From positions 262,510 to 326,509 of the forward strand of contig NZ_HE978644.1 of NCBI RefSeq assembly GCF_000312125.1: a stretch of 64,000 bases of DNA, given 5' to 3'. Below the pieces are notes generated by a model that did not search any database, was not told the DNA's origin, and was given only the letters and a program-made list of their open reading frames with translations. The first letter of the stretch is position 1; each line of letters starts with the position of its first letter. The translations under genes and the position numbers were made by a program. Positions 26,631 to 35,363 of this stretch are shown here, one piece after another. The stretch is from Timonella senegalensis JC301. Its GTDB lineage: Bacteria; Actinomycetota; Actinomycetes; Actinomycetales; Cellulomonadaceae.

Positions 26631-27287
26631 CTAGTTGCAGGCAACGCCCGTGGAGTGAACCGGGCAGTACCCGTTCGGGTTCTTGAACAAGTACTGCTGG
26701 TGGTACGGCTCTGCGTAGTAGAACTCGCCGGCGTCCGAGGCTGACTTGATCTCCGTGGTGATCCGGCCGTAGCCGCTGGCTTCGAGCGCGCTCTGGAAGC
26801 TCTCCAGGGTGGACTTGGCCGCGGACTCTTGCTCAGGTGACGTGTAGTACACGGCGGAGCGGTACTGGGTGCCCACGTCGTTGCCCTGCCTGAAACCCTG
26901 GGTGGGGTCGTGAGACTCCCAGAACGCACGCAGGATGTCGGTGTCGGACACCTGAGCGGGGTCGTAAGTGACCTTCACAATCTCGGTGTGGCCTGTCAGG
27001 CCCGTGCAGACCTCCTCATAGGAGGGGTTCGGGGTGTATCCGCCCTGGTAGCCAACAGCGGTGGTCACCACGCCGTCCATGCGCCAGAACTCCTTCTCAG
27101 CGCCCCAGAAGCAACCGAGACCCAGATACAGCGTGTGCATGCCGTCGTTCTCATCCCACTGCAGTGGGGCATCGAGCACGGCGTGGCGCTCGGGTATCGC
27201 GTATTCGCGTTCGGAACGGCCAGGAAGTGCCCTCTGGGGTGTGACCATAGTTGTTTTGAGGGATGAACCAAACAGTCCGTCGAACAT
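26631..27287 (-). CDS. msrA: Peptide-methionine (S)-S-oxide reductase MsrA
   Basis: A 218-residue repair enzyme reducing the S-epimer of methionine sulfoxide. ATG 27287 follows GGAGGAAAA on the minus strand; the frame extends upstream without signals. The catalytic Cys59 lies in LGLGCFWGAEKEFW, followed by GVVTTAVGYQGGYTPNPSYEEVCTGLTGHTEIVKV, FWESHDPTQGFRQGNDVGTQYRS and the C-terminal AEPYHQQYLFKNPNGYC, whose Cys can act as resolving residue. It contains an N-terminal extension of about 50 residues, as in longer actinobacterial MsrA. There is no adjacent msrB. Confidence 0.96.
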   Translation of the reverse strand: MFDGLFGSSLKTTMVTPQRALPGRSEREYAIPERHAVLDAPLQWDENDGMHTLYLGLGCFWGAEKEFWRMDGVVTTAVGYQGGYTPNPSYEEVCTGLTGHTEIVKVTYDPAQVSDTDILRAFWESHDPTQGFRQGNDVGTQYRSAVYYTSPEQESAAKSTLESFQSALEASGYGRITTEIKSASDAGEFYYAEPYHQQYLFKNPNGYCPVHSTGVACN

Positions 27288-27446
27288 TTTTCCTCCTTTG
27301 GGCTGACGTGCCAAAGCCGCCAGAAGTGCAAGGATTGACGTTAGTGTCAACCAAAGTTCCGTTCCAGATGTTCCCATGCTCGGCACTCTCTTTGGGCCGG
27401 CGTTAACCTCAGAGTCAGGAACTGCCGGAGACAGAAGGACGTTTGG

Positions 27447-28937
27447 ATGGACGGAAAGGGAACCATGTCACAGAACTCTTCGCACCCGAGCGAATCGTCC
27501 AGCCCACGTTCTTCCAGCGCCGCTCAGGGGAAGGCTGCAGCTTCACAGGCCTCACCGGACGACTCGAGCACGGTTCGTGTCACCTCGAGCACACTGAAGG
27601 CCGCGGTGAGCGCGCACGCCCGGGAAAAGAAGGAACCCTACATCCCTCCCGTCCTCGTCGCCTCTGCCGCGTGGGGTTGGCGCATCATCGTAGTGCTGCT
27701 CCTGGCGGGCTTGCTCCTGTGGGGCTTGGGATACATCAAGACTGTGACCATCCCTGTGGCGATCGCGCTCCTGTTCACGGTGCTCCTGCAGCCCGTAGAC
27801 AGGTTCCTGCGTACCAAACTCCGCTTCCCACGAGCCCTCTCCGCAGTGACGTCAGTTATCTTCCTCATCGCGTTTCTTGCCGGCTTGATGACCGCGGCCG
27901 GAACCCAAGTTTCTAGCGGTATTGGTCAACTCTCACAGCAAGCCATCAAGGGCTTCAACGAGCTCCTGACGTGGGCTCAGGGCGCTCCACTCAACCTCGA
28001 CCTACACAACATCGACTCCGTGTGGAACGAGTTCCTCCAGAACGTCCAGCAGTACATGTCCACCATCCTGGATGGTGCGCTGACGGTCACCACCACGGTT
28101 GGTCACGTCGTCGCTGGTCTGCTGATCACGGTGTTCTGCACGATCTTCTTCCTCAAGGACGGGCGTCAGATCTGGACGTGGATCATTGGTCTGCTTCCGC
28201 GCCACCTACGCGAGCGCTCACACCAAGCTGGACGGCGTGGACTCGTGACGCTCTCCTCGTACGTTCGCACCCAGATTCTCGTAGCGTTCATCGATGCTGT
28301 GGGTATCGGTCTCGGTGCGGCGGCGATTGGACTGCCGTTGGTCATCCCGCTGGCCGCTCTGGTGTTCCTCGGCTCGTTCATCCCGTTCGTGGGTGCGATT
28401 GTCACCGGAGCCATCGCGGTTCTGGTTGCCCTCGTGGTGAAGGGCTGGATCTTGGCGCTTGTGATGCTCGGCATTGTGCTTCTGGTGCAGCAGATCGAAG
28501 GCCACATTCTCCAGCCGTTCCTCATGGGCCGGGCCGTGTCCCTGCACCCCGTAGCGGTACTTCTTGCGGTAACGGGAGGAACGGTTCTCGCTGGAATCGT
28601 GGGGGCGCTGTTTGCCGTCCCACTTGTCGCAGTTCTCAACACCGTCATCCTCTACCTCAACGGCCACGATAAGTTCCCCGAACTCGGGTTTGACGATCAC
28701 ATCGATATCCGCCCGCAGGGCCGCCGTGCCGTCATGGTCACATCCGCCACCCGATATGTCTCGGAGGGCGCGTGGGATGAGGTAGTCCCTGCAGAAAAGG
28801 GCGCGGCGCCGTTGGAAAAGTTCCTCTCGAGGTTCCAAAATAGGGGAGAGGGTTCGGAAGCCGAACCAACCACCCCAGACACATCGTCGGAAGTCAGTGA
28901 CGATCACGCGCCCAAACCGCCCGCTGACGGCTCCTAA
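27447..28937 (+). CDS. AI-2E family transporter
   Basis: A 496-residue inner-membrane protein of the AI-2E/PerM superfamily. The N-terminal 65 residues are Ser/Ala-rich and cytosolic. A helix pair (WRIIVVLLLAGLLLWGLGYIKTVTIPVAIALLFTVLLQPV) follows, then VTSVIFLIAFLAGLMTAAGTQVSSGI and the soluble segment. The family block VGIGLGAAAIGLPLVIPLAALVFLGSFIPFVGAIVTGAIAVLVALV and IEGHILQPFLMGRAVSLHPVAVLLAV come next, and a Pro/Glu-rich tail ends the protein. Members export signalling molecules or act as Na+/H+ antiporters; substrate unknown. ATG 27465 is an alternative start. Confidence 0.9.
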   Translation: MDGKGTMSQNSSHPSESSSPRSSSAAQGKAAASQASPDDSSTVRVTSSTLKAAVSAHAREKKEPYIPPVLVASAAWGWRIIVVLLLAGLLLWGLGYIKTVTIPVAIALLFTVLLQPVDRFLRTKLRFPRALSAVTSVIFLIAFLAGLMTAAGTQVSSGIGQLSQQAIKGFNELLTWAQGAPLNLDLHNIDSVWNEFLQNVQQYMSTILDGALTVTTTVGHVVAGLLITVFCTIFFLKDGRQIWTWIIGLLPRHLRERSHQAGRRGLVTLSSYVRTQILVAFIDAVGIGLGAAAIGLPLVIPLAALVFLGSFIPFVGAIVTGAIAVLVALVVKGWILALVMLGIVLLVQQIEGHILQPFLMGRAVSLHPVAVLLAVTGGTVLAGIVGALFAVPLVAVLNTVILYLNGHDKFPELGFDDHIDIRPQGRRAVMVTSATRYVSEGAWDEVVPAEKGAAPLEKFLSRFQNRGEGSEAEPTTPDTSSEVSDDHAPKPPADGS

Positions 28938-28980
28938 CCAGCCCAAGAATGGGCGAAACCGAACAGGATGACGCCCACCC

Positions 28981-30204
28981 ATGAGCACCGCACCACAGGC
29001 CGAATGGCCTGTTTCTCTGGACTCGATCCGGCAGGCTGCACAGGAATTATCGACGATTGCCCGAGTAACCCCGATCGAATCGTCCCATGCCCTCGAGAAA
29101 TACACGGGGGTTCCCACATTCTTGAAGTGTGAGAACCTGCAGCGTTCGGGCTCGTTCAAGGTCCGTGGCGCGTACGTCCGAATGAACCGGTTGTCGGCCG
29201 AGGAGAAGGCTCGCGGAGTCATCGCGGCGTCCGCAGGCAACCATGCTCAGGGAGTGGCAGTTGCGGCGGCGGCGCTCGGAATCAGCGCAGTGGTGTATAT
29301 GCCGGTCAGCGCGGCTCTACCCAAGGTCGCGGCTACCCGAGACTACGGCGCCGAGGTCCGGCTCGTGGGCGCCAATGTGGAGGAGGCACTTGCTGCGGCC
29401 AAGGCTGAGGCAGAGCGAACTGGGGCCATCTTCATCCACCCGTTTGACCACGCGGACGTCATCGCCGGTCAGGGCACACTTGCATTGGAGATCCTGGAGC
29501 AGGTGCCGCTCGTCAAGACCGTAATGGCACCCGTAGGCGGCGGAGGACTCGTGGCAGGGCTCGTGGCTGCCTTTGCGCAGCTGGCGCCCGAGGTCAAGGT
29601 TGTGGGCGTCCAAGCGAGCAGAGCGGCAGCCTACACGGAGTCGCTCATTGCGGGACATCCAGTCACACACCCCGCACAGTCCACAATGGCGGACGGGATC
29701 GCGGTCAGCACACCCGGCGACCTGCCATTTGAGATCATCGACCGCGGCAACACCCGGATTGTGAACGTCAGCGAGGAAGACATCTCCAAGGCGCTGCTGT
29801 ACATGGCCGAGCGCGCAAAGCTTGTGGTCGAGCCCGCGGGGGTCACTGGAATCGCAGCGCTTATGGCGTACCCGGGGGAGTTCGAAGGCCCTGTGGTCGC
29901 GCTGCTATCGGGCGGGAACATCGACCCGAACGTCCTGCTGCGGGTTGTGCGACACGGTCTGGTCTCCGCGGGTCGATTCCTCGTGGTGAAGGTGCGCTTA
30001 GACGATCACCCGGGCGCGCTCGCCCAGATGCTCTTCGACCTAGCGTCACAGAACGCGAACATCATGCACGTGGGCCACGTACGCACGGGAGTGGACCTCG
30101 CCATCGACGAGGTCGAGGTGACAATGCAGGTCGAGACCAAGGGGCCAGACCACTGCACCGAGGTGCTCGAGTTCATGAGGTCCAAGGGCTACAAACTCTC
30201 CTGA
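28981..30204 (+). CDS. ilvA: Threonine ammonia-lyase (threonine deaminase) with one ACT domain
   Basis: A 407-residue PLP enzyme converting threonine to 2-oxobutyrate and ammonia. The PLP lysine is Lys60 in RSGSFKVRGAY. The family block SAGNHAQGVAVAAAALGISAVVYMP and the Gly-rich phosphate cradle APVGGGGLVAGL follow, then EPAGVTGIAAL and SGGNIDPNVLLRVVRHGL. The C-terminal 75 residues form a single ACT domain (FLVVKVRLDDHPGALAQMLFDL...). Its length fits the short biosynthetic or catabolic (TdcB/IlvA-type) form. It follows the transporter by 43 bases and ends at a strong hairpin. Confidence 0.93.
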   Translation: MSTAPQAEWPVSLDSIRQAAQELSTIARVTPIESSHALEKYTGVPTFLKCENLQRSGSFKVRGAYVRMNRLSAEEKARGVIAASAGNHAQGVAVAAAALGISAVVYMPVSAALPKVAATRDYGAEVRLVGANVEEALAAAKAEAERTGAIFIHPFDHADVIAGQGTLALEILEQVPLVKTVMAPVGGGGLVAGLVAAFAQLAPEVKVVGVQASRAAAYTESLIAGHPVTHPAQSTMADGIAVSTPGDLPFEIIDRGNTRIVNVSEEDISKALLYMAERAKLVVEPAGVTGIAALMAYPGEFEGPVVALLSGGNIDPNVLLRVVRHGLVSAGRFLVVKVRLDDHPGALAQMLFDLASQNANIMHVGHVRTGVDLAIDEVEVTMQVETKGPDHCTEVLEFMRSKGYKLS

Positions 30205-30240
30205 GCTCCTCGCGGAACAGACTGCGTGCACATACAGAAA

Positions 30241-30280
30241 GAGCGTGGCGGCTCCAACTAGTGTTGGGGCCGCCACGCTC
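30241..30280. terminator. Bidirectional hairpin between ilvA and greA
   Basis: Arms GAGCGTGGCGGC and GCCGCCACGCTC (30241-30252 and 30269-30280) enclose an inner CCAAC/GTTGG pair. It lies between the convergent ilvA (+) and greA (-). Confidence 0.85.
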
Positions 30281-30296
30281 GATGCTGTGGGGTATG

Positions 30297-30779
30297 TCAG
30301 CCGGCGTAAGGCTTGGCATCCTTAATGGTTACCTCGATGACCTTGCCTGTTGGCGCGGTGTAGCTGGAGGTTTCGCCCACGCGCTTGCCATAGATGGCAG
30401 CACCGAGTGGCGAGTGCTCCGAGTATACGTCGAGGTCAGTGGTCTCCGCGATCTCACGTGAGCCGAGCAGGAAGACCATGTCATCCCCGAACAGCTCAAC
30501 GGTTACGATCATTCCGGCCTCGACAACGCCGTCGTCGGCGGGAGTTCCGATGCGGACGTTACGAAGCTTCTCCGTGAGCTCACGGATACGGGCCTCGTTC
30601 TTAGCCTGCTCTTCACGTGCGGCGTGGTAGCCGCCGTTTTCCTTGAGGTCGCCCTCATCGCGAGCGGCGGCGATGCGCTCGGTGATTTCCTGGCGAGCGG
30701 GCCCGCTCAGGTTTTCGAGTTCGGCCTGGAGACGGTCGTAGGCCTCCTGGGTGAGCCAGGTGACGTTAGTCTGAGTCAC
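30297..30779 (-). CDS. greA: Transcription elongation factor GreA
   Basis: A 160-residue factor that stimulates RNA polymerase to cleave backtracked transcripts. The start is GTG 30779 with AAGGAG on the minus strand; the open frame continues to 30845 but lacks signals. The N-terminal coiled coil (WLTQEAYDRLQAELENLSG...ITERIAAARDEGDLKENGGYHAAREEQAKNEARI) carries the acidic tip residues in DEGDLKENGGYHAA. The C-terminal globular domain ends with GETSSYTAPTGKVIEVTI. The length is standard. Confidence 0.96.
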   Translation of the reverse strand: MTQTNVTWLTQEAYDRLQAELENLSGPARQEITERIAAARDEGDLKENGGYHAAREEQAKNEARIRELTEKLRNVRIGTPADDGVVEAGMIVTVELFGDDMVFLLGSREIAETTDLDVYSEHSPLGAAIYGKRVGETSSYTAPTGKVIEVTIKDAKPYAG

Positions 30780-31069
30780 AGGTCGCTCCTTCCTTTGTTT
30801 GGATAAGTAACCGCGATACCCCGTGTTAGGGCATCGTGGGCGCAATTAAGCGCGGCCAACAACCGCCATAAAAGAAGGTGCCCCCGTACGTGACTTCCGG
30901 GCTTCGGTGGAATGTCCACGAGTGGCGGACCGAACCTACCGGGGCCAATATGGCGTTCCGGATCGATTCCGAAGCGGGCGGAGAAGTCGACGCGCGTGGA
31001 CACTACTTGGCTTTTGGCCGCGCTCTTTTCCGTGCTGAAACAACCAGTATAACAATCAACAGTAAAAAA
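30780..31069. other. Leader region between greA and the DUF4307 gene
   Basis: No gene is supported. An A+T-rich patch around 31040-31068 contains, on the minus strand, TATACT (31046-31051), a candidate -10 element for greA with a leader of roughly 260 bases. A + strand frame at 30878-31084 lacks start signals and family resemblance. Confidence 0.4.
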
Positions 31070-31102
31070 CGCCCGGACCCCTAGTAAAAAGGGGACCGGG
31101 CG
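31070..31102 (-). terminator. Terminator of the DUF4307 gene
   Basis: Arms CGCCCGGACCCC and GGGGACCGGGCG pair with one mismatch around TAGTAAAAA. On the minus strand the hairpin is followed by GTTTTTTACTG, a good U-run. It lies about 20 bases past the gene's stop. Confidence 0.88.
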
Positions 31103-31121
31103 CTGCGAGGCTCTCGGTGGC

Positions 31122-31565
31122 CTATGGCATGTTGATTGGAACGCACGAATCGATGATCGCGGTGACCGCAAGTTCAGTCGTGCGGATGTCCGTGCTGAAC
31201 CTCTGCTCGTAGGTGTCGGCAGGGCCAATGACCACGTCCTTGGTGCCAACCTGCGCGTAGTTTTCGTTGAGGGCATTCACCGTGCACTTCACAGTCCAGT
31301 CCTCCGGCTTTGCCACGTCAAAGGTGATCTCGATGACCTCGGAACTCTTGATGTTGAACCCCACATCCTTGCCGCGGATCGTAGGGATAGCGAAGGCGAT
31401 GTACGCCATGACCCCAACTGCAATCAGGATGACTGCCACACCAAGGGCGATCGCGAACTTGCGGCCACGCGGCGTGAGCGAACCTGAAGGCCCAGATGGG
31501 GTGGACGAAGCCAGAACAGGCGCGTCTTCATCCAGCTCGTACTCGTCGTAGTACTCGTTGTTCAC
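31122..31565 (-). CDS. DUF4307 single-pass membrane protein
   Basis: A 147-residue actinobacterial protein. GTG 31565 with AGAAAGG is preferred over an upstream in-frame start. It has an acidic N-terminus (YYDEYELDEDAPVLAS), one membrane helix (FAIALGVAVILIAVGVMAYIAFAIPTI), and an extracytoplasmic immunoglobulin-like domain (VIEITFDVAKPEDWTVKCTVNALNENYAQVGTKDVVIG...) ending in IIDSCVPINMP. DUF4307 genes commonly sit divergent from mca, as here. The function is unknown, and a mycothiol link is only suggested by neighbourhood. Confidence 0.88.
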   Translation of the reverse strand: MNNEYYDEYELDEDAPVLASSTPSGPSGSLTPRGRKFAIALGVAVILIAVGVMAYIAFAIPTIRGKDVGFNIKSSEVIEITFDVAKPEDWTVKCTVNALNENYAQVGTKDVVIGPADTYEQRFSTDIRTTELAVTAIIDSCVPINMP

Positions 31566-31691
31566 GAGAGCCTTTCTGAAGGTGACCAATCTGTAAGCCC
31601 GAACGGGGCTCGCAGAACTGTGAATTCGATTATTGTGTCAATCAGTTGCACTTTCAACGAGCACAGTAACCAGCGAGTTCCCGGAGGCCTC

Positions 31692-32579
31692 ATGACTACT
31701 ACGCCGATGCGGCTCATGGCCGTTCATGCGCATCCCGATGACGAATCGAGTAAGGGTGCGGCCACGACCGCGCGCTACGCGGCGCAAGGTTACGAGGTTC
31801 TCGTTGTAAGTTGCACGGGCGGCGAACGAGGTAGCGTCCTTAACCCCAATTATGGTCGTGAAATCCCAGAACTTGAACCCATGAGGGCTGTTCGTGAGGT
31901 AGAGATGCGTCACGCTGCCGAGGCCTTGGGCGTAAAACACCACTGGCTTGGCTTCGTGGACTCGGGTCTCCCTGAGGGCGATCCGCTACCACCCCTGCCG
32001 GAAGGATCCTTCGCGCTTGTTCCCTTGGAGGTCTCCGCGCGCGAACTGGTCAAGCTCGTCCGTGAGTTCCGTCCACACGTCATGACCACCTACGATCCAT
32101 CGGGCGGGTACCCGCACCCCGACCACATTCGCTGCCACGTGGTGGCCAAGGAAGCCTTCGATCAAGCCGGCGACCCGGACGCGTACGAGGGAACAGGGCA
32201 GCCATGGGAAGTCTCCAAGCTGTACTACAACCACGACTTCTCTACGGCACGCATCACTGCGCTGCACGAATCCATGTTGGAGGCAGGGTACGAGTCGCCG
32301 TATGGTGAGTGGGTTACCGCGCGGGCGGAACGCGGCGTTGTTGACCGAGAAGTGACTACTCGGATTGAATGCTCCGAGTACTTTCCCGCCCGTGACGGGG
32401 CGCTACGCGCCCACGCCACTCAGATCGACCCGGATGGTTTCTTCTTTGCTGTTCCACGGGAACTTGAAGCAAGGGTGTGGCCGTTTGAAGAGTATGAACT
32501 TGCTGTCTCGCGGGTTTCGACCGCGCTCCCCGAGACGGACCTATTTGCAGGTATCCCTGCGGAAACTGAAGGACACTGA
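31692..32579 (+). CDS. mca: Mycothiol S-conjugate amidase
   Basis: A 295-residue zinc amidase that cleaves mycothiol S-conjugates to GlcN-Ins and a mercapturic acid for export, the actinobacterial thiol-based detoxification route. ATG 31692 follows GGAGG. The LmbE/PIG-L fold has zinc ligands in VHAHPDDES near the N-terminus and in HPDH of YPHPDHIRC. VSCTGGERGSV and the Mca-specific C-terminal WPFEEYELAVSRV distinguish it from MshB (the separate deacetylase). It is translationally coupled (one-base overlap) to a small membrane protein. Confidence 0.95.
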   Translation: MTTTPMRLMAVHAHPDDESSKGAATTARYAAQGYEVLVVSCTGGERGSVLNPNYGREIPELEPMRAVREVEMRHAAEALGVKHHWLGFVDSGLPEGDPLPPLPEGSFALVPLEVSARELVKLVREFRPHVMTTYDPSGGYPHPDHIRCHVVAKEAFDQAGDPDAYEGTGQPWEVSKLYYNHDFSTARITALHESMLEAGYESPYGEWVTARAERGVVDREVTTRIECSEYFPARDGALRAHATQIDPDGFFFAVPRELEARVWPFEEYELAVSRVSTALPETDLFAGIPAETEGH

Positions 32580-32974
32580 TGAGCTTCAACGCCGCCATCG
32601 TTAACTCGGTCCTGGTTGTAGAGACCACCGAGCCCGTGAGCACCGAGACGACCTCGACCACCACGCCGTCCCCCGACGAGCTGCGTCCAGGCCTTGACCC
32701 TACCGACATCTCTCCGGGCCTCATCGGCTTTGTGGTGACCTTCCTCGTTGCAGCGGCAGCGGTGTTGCTGTTCCTGTCCATGTCGGGCAAGCTCCGCAAG
32801 GTCTCGCACAAGGGGCACGCAACCAACCGCGTGACCGGCACGTTCGACGGCCCCGGCCCTAAGCGCAACGTTGAGCCAGGTCTCACCCCGATTGTGGACA
32901 CCCCGTCCTCGAGCGACGAGGCGCCCTCGGCAGGCAGCGGCGCCGACACCTCGGACTCCGGTAGCAACGACTAA
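32579..32974 (+). CDS. Small single-pass membrane protein coupled to mca
   Basis: A 131-residue protein with an extracytoplasmic Thr/Ser/Glu-rich N-terminus, one membrane helix (LIGFVVTFLVAAAAVLLFLSM), a short basic stretch (SGKLRKVSHKGHATNRV) and an acidic Ser/Pro tail. The ATG overlaps the mca stop by one base. The same small gene follows mca in many actinobacteria (established neighbourhood; no assigned function). A perfect U-tailed terminator follows. Confidence 0.85.
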   Translation: MSFNAAIVNSVLVVETTEPVSTETTSTTTPSPDELRPGLDPTDISPGLIGFVVTFLVAAAAVLLFLSMSGKLRKVSHKGHATNRVTGTFDGPGPKRNVEPGLTPIVDTPSSSDEAPSAGSGADTSDSGSND

Positions 32975-32998
32975 TATCGGCGCCCACGTTCCACCTCA

Positions 32999-33043
32999 CG
33001 CGGATCCCGCGGCGACAGTGTTCGCCGCGGGATCCGCGTTTTT
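32999..33043 (+). terminator. Terminator of the mca operon
   Basis: Seventeen-base perfect arms CGCGGATCCCGCGGCGA and TCGCCGCGGGATCCGCG surround CAGTGT, followed by TTTTTG. A very strong intrinsic terminator. It marks the boundary to the accessory pocket. Confidence 0.93.
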
Positions 33044-33084
33044 GTTGGACGGTGCCCACTCAATAAGCACGCTTTTTCGCCAGT

Positions 33085-33462
33085 GTGACCCGTGCAATTG
33101 TCTCCGCTGTGACGGCTGCTCTTGCTGGGACTTTGTTCGTGACGATGCCTGCGCAAGCGGCACCCCGATACAGCAGAACTCGACACGAGCGAGCCAGACT
33201 CCACAGCAACAGCACCCGATCAAGCAAGTAACCCTAGCGAGTCAAGTGCTGAGGAGCTAACGGCTGAGGATGGGCTTTCGGCGCGGTTGTCAGCGATCTC
33301 GAGTGACAGGCGGGTTGAAGACCTTTCACTGCGTACCGAGTACGAGCAGGTGTTCGCAAACCCGGACGGGACCTGGACCCCGGAAGTATTCACGATGGCA
33401 AGGACGAGGCGACGGGTGAGCTGCGCGTCGTCAAGGGCAAGGCTGGAGTGTGTGCATCGTAG
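33085..33462 (+). pseudogene. Frameshifted N-terminal relic of a large secreted (Rhs/wall-associated-like) protein
   Basis: From GTG 33085 a signal peptide can be read (VTRAIVSAVTAALAGTLFVT, then MPAQAAP). Shortly after, the frame must shift by +1 near 33165 to continue DTAELDTSEPDSTATAPDQA through EELTAEDG, then SLRTEYEQVFANPDGTWTPEV. A second shift near 33390 continues DGKDEATGELRVVKGK to a stop at 33462. RTEYEQVFANPDGTWT resembles the opening of actinobacterial wall-associated/Rhs-type proteins (resemblance by memory, not searched). The thousands of residues expected downstream are absent. I read it as a decayed 5' fragment. Confidence 0.6.
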
Positions 33463-33632
33463 TCTTTCTGCTTTGGTCGGAGTCGTTGTCAATAGACTGT
33501 GCTGGAAATGACGAGAAATACTTTAAGAAGGTAAATGCTTCACCTCATCTCGTTCTATACAAAATGGCGCACAGTCGGATAGGATGTACAAACCAGTCTT
33601 CTTACATCGAGCGTTCTCAACGAGGAGGAACA

Positions 33633-33998
33633 ATGAAGAGGAAGATCCGAGCGGGTGTGGCCTTATTCTGCATGCTTCCACTCCTCCTCATGGCGGGTGC
33701 TTGTTCGAAGACTGATTCGGACGGACGAGAGCACGGACCACGACTAGAAATTGTGTCGATAGTTACTGCCGAAGTCGCGGCTGATGGTCTTACCCTCATT
33801 GTCGATTCGTGCGATGGTGAACCTGTTGCAAAAGTTTCTGAATCGGAACTTGAAGTCAAAATCACAGTCACAGCAACAGTACAAAATCCAGGGCCTACTT
33901 GTCAGGATTCTCTCGATATCACACTGGACAAAGCATTGGGTGACCGCACCATTATTGATTTGTCCAGTAACTCAACGATACCGGCTCTAAATTTTTGA
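33633..33998 (+). CDS. Small lipoprotein upstream of a secreted protease
   Basis: A 121-residue lipoprotein starting at ATG 33633 with GAGGAGGAA. The signal peptide MKRKIRAGVALFCMLPLLLM ends in AGAC with the lipidated Cys at 24. The mature part is short, acidic and beta-rich (LEIVSIVTAEVAADGLTLIV, then SESELEVKITVTATVQNPGP), with Cys pairs DSCDGE and TCQDS. No family is recognised. It lies 17 bases before the protease gene and is almost certainly co-transcribed, so a role in tethering, inhibiting or folding that protease is a reasonable inference. Confidence 0.8.
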   Translation: MKRKIRAGVALFCMLPLLLMAGACSKTDSDGREHGPRLEIVSIVTAEVAADGLTLIVDSCDGEPVAKVSESELEVKITVTATVQNPGPTCQDSLDITLDKALGDRTIIDLSSNSTIPALNF

Positions 33999-34015
33999 AA
34001 GGAAGTAGTCGAAAG

Positions 34016-35275
34016 ATGGCTAGAAGCATACACGTACTACGGAGTGGTGCGCTCGGAACTGCACTAACGGCGCTGCTATTATCAATTACTCTGCCCTCCT
34101 CCGCACAAGAACTCGCCGATACGACAGACACGACCCCGGTGATGTCACATCAAGAAGCACTGTCTCTTGACGCTGAAGAGTTCACGAAGACTAGTAGCCT
34201 CAGCGAAGAGGATATGGAATCACGTCTTGAGCTAGAAAATGAAATCGCTGGATCGATCGAAGAAATCCGTACCATTTCTGGTTCAAGGCTTTCAGCTGTT
34301 TATGTCCTCCCTGAGGAGGCCCTAGCAATTCATGTGCGGCTCACCGGTGATAATGAGATAGAAAGGCTCTCAGAACTCAGTTCTTCGCTTCCAGTGCCGC
34401 TCCATGTGGAATATGGCGCAACCTATTCCCAGGAGGAACTTGTGGAGGCCACCAACGAGATATCCGAACGAATCGTACTTGAAAACATCAAAGGTGTAGA
34501 CGGTGTCGAAGTCTCTGGGACAACCGAGAGTTTAGTGTTTGTCACGAACTCCGAAGCGGATAACTCAACTAGAAGTTCACTTGTAGGTATTGCCAGTGAA
34601 GTCTTGGGCCCAAAACCAGACGTAGCAAGCAGAGGTGTAATCCACAGCCCGATCGGAGTAGTTTTTGAGGAACATGAAGGGTCAGCGGAGAACGCCAGCC
34701 GTGGTGGGGTAGCTCTAAGCAGTTGCACAAGTGGGTTCACGGTGGTTTCTGGCAGTGTACGTGGTTTCCTGACGGCGGGGCACTGTGGAAACACGCAAAA
34801 GTTCTCCACGACCCCTACCGGCTCGCTAACGCAGAGTTCCACATTCAAGAGTCAGAACTACGGTAAAGCTGCTGACATTCAGTGGCATACCCCAACCGTT
34901 GCTGCTTCCTTCAAGCAATTCTTTGGATCGAGCGCAACATCGGCCACTACTCAACTCGGGACGCAAACTACGTACGTTGGGCAAGGGCTGTGTCACCGTG
35001 GAAAGGTGTCGGGTTATTCCTGTGGATACGTGACGAGCGTGAGTTTTGCGCCTACTTGGTCGGAAGCCTGCAACGGCTTGGGATGTAGTGCTGTCTTTGT
35101 CCGTGCATCCGGTACAAACCTTGCTAACAGACGTGGGGATAGTGGGGGACCTTGGTTCGGCGGCGCTTATGCCTATGGCATTCACAGCGGCGGCCTAATC
35201 GCCGATGTGGGCGCCTGGGCTGCTTTCACGCCGATAGCCAAGATTAGTACACTCGGAGTCACGCTCTACAAGTAG
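34016..35275 (+). CDS. Secreted chymotrypsin-fold serine protease (streptogrisin / alpha-lytic-like, S1)
   Basis: A 419-residue pre-pro-protease. ATG 34016 follows AAAGGAAG; a TTG at 33995 is also in frame. The signal peptide (LGTALTALLLSITLPSSAQ) is followed by a pro-region of about 200 residues with two alpha/beta repeats, as in alpha-lytic-type foldase pro-domains. The mature domain begins near GGVALSSCTSGFTV. The catalytic triad is His256 (LTAGHCG), Asp287 (AADIQW) and Ser376 (RRGDSGGPW). The short His-Asp spacing and paired Cys residues fit the streptogrisin group. It sits in the A+T-richer pocket after a lipoprotein gene. Substrate unknown; extracellular protein degradation is likely. 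Confidence 0.9.
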   Translation: MARSIHVLRSGALGTALTALLLSITLPSSAQELADTTDTTPVMSHQEALSLDAEEFTKTSSLSEEDMESRLELENEIAGSIEEIRTISGSRLSAVYVLPEEALAIHVRLTGDNEIERLSELSSSLPVPLHVEYGATYSQEELVEATNEISERIVLENIKGVDGVEVSGTTESLVFVTNSEADNSTRSSLVGIASEVLGPKPDVASRGVIHSPIGVVFEEHEGSAENASRGGVALSSCTSGFTVVSGSVRGFLTAGHCGNTQKFSTTPTGSLTQSSTFKSQNYGKAADIQWHTPTVAASFKQFFGSSATSATTQLGTQTTYVGQGLCHRGKVSGYSCGYVTSVSFAPTWSEACNGLGCSAVFVRASGTNLANRRGDSGGPWFGGAYAYGIHSGGLIADVGAWAAFTPIAKISTLGVTLYK

Positions 35276-35363
35276 ATGTCGACTAGGGGCACCTTTCTTG
35301 CCTCCACACTTCAGGACTGTGTAAACGCCGAATAGCGTGGTGTATTCTTGTCAGCCACAACAA

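Noticed and set aside
30878-31084. 68-codon + strand frame between greA and the DUF4307 gene
   Set aside because: No start signal and no recognisable domain, and it runs into the terminator of the DUF4307 gene. The sequence reads as a greA leader.
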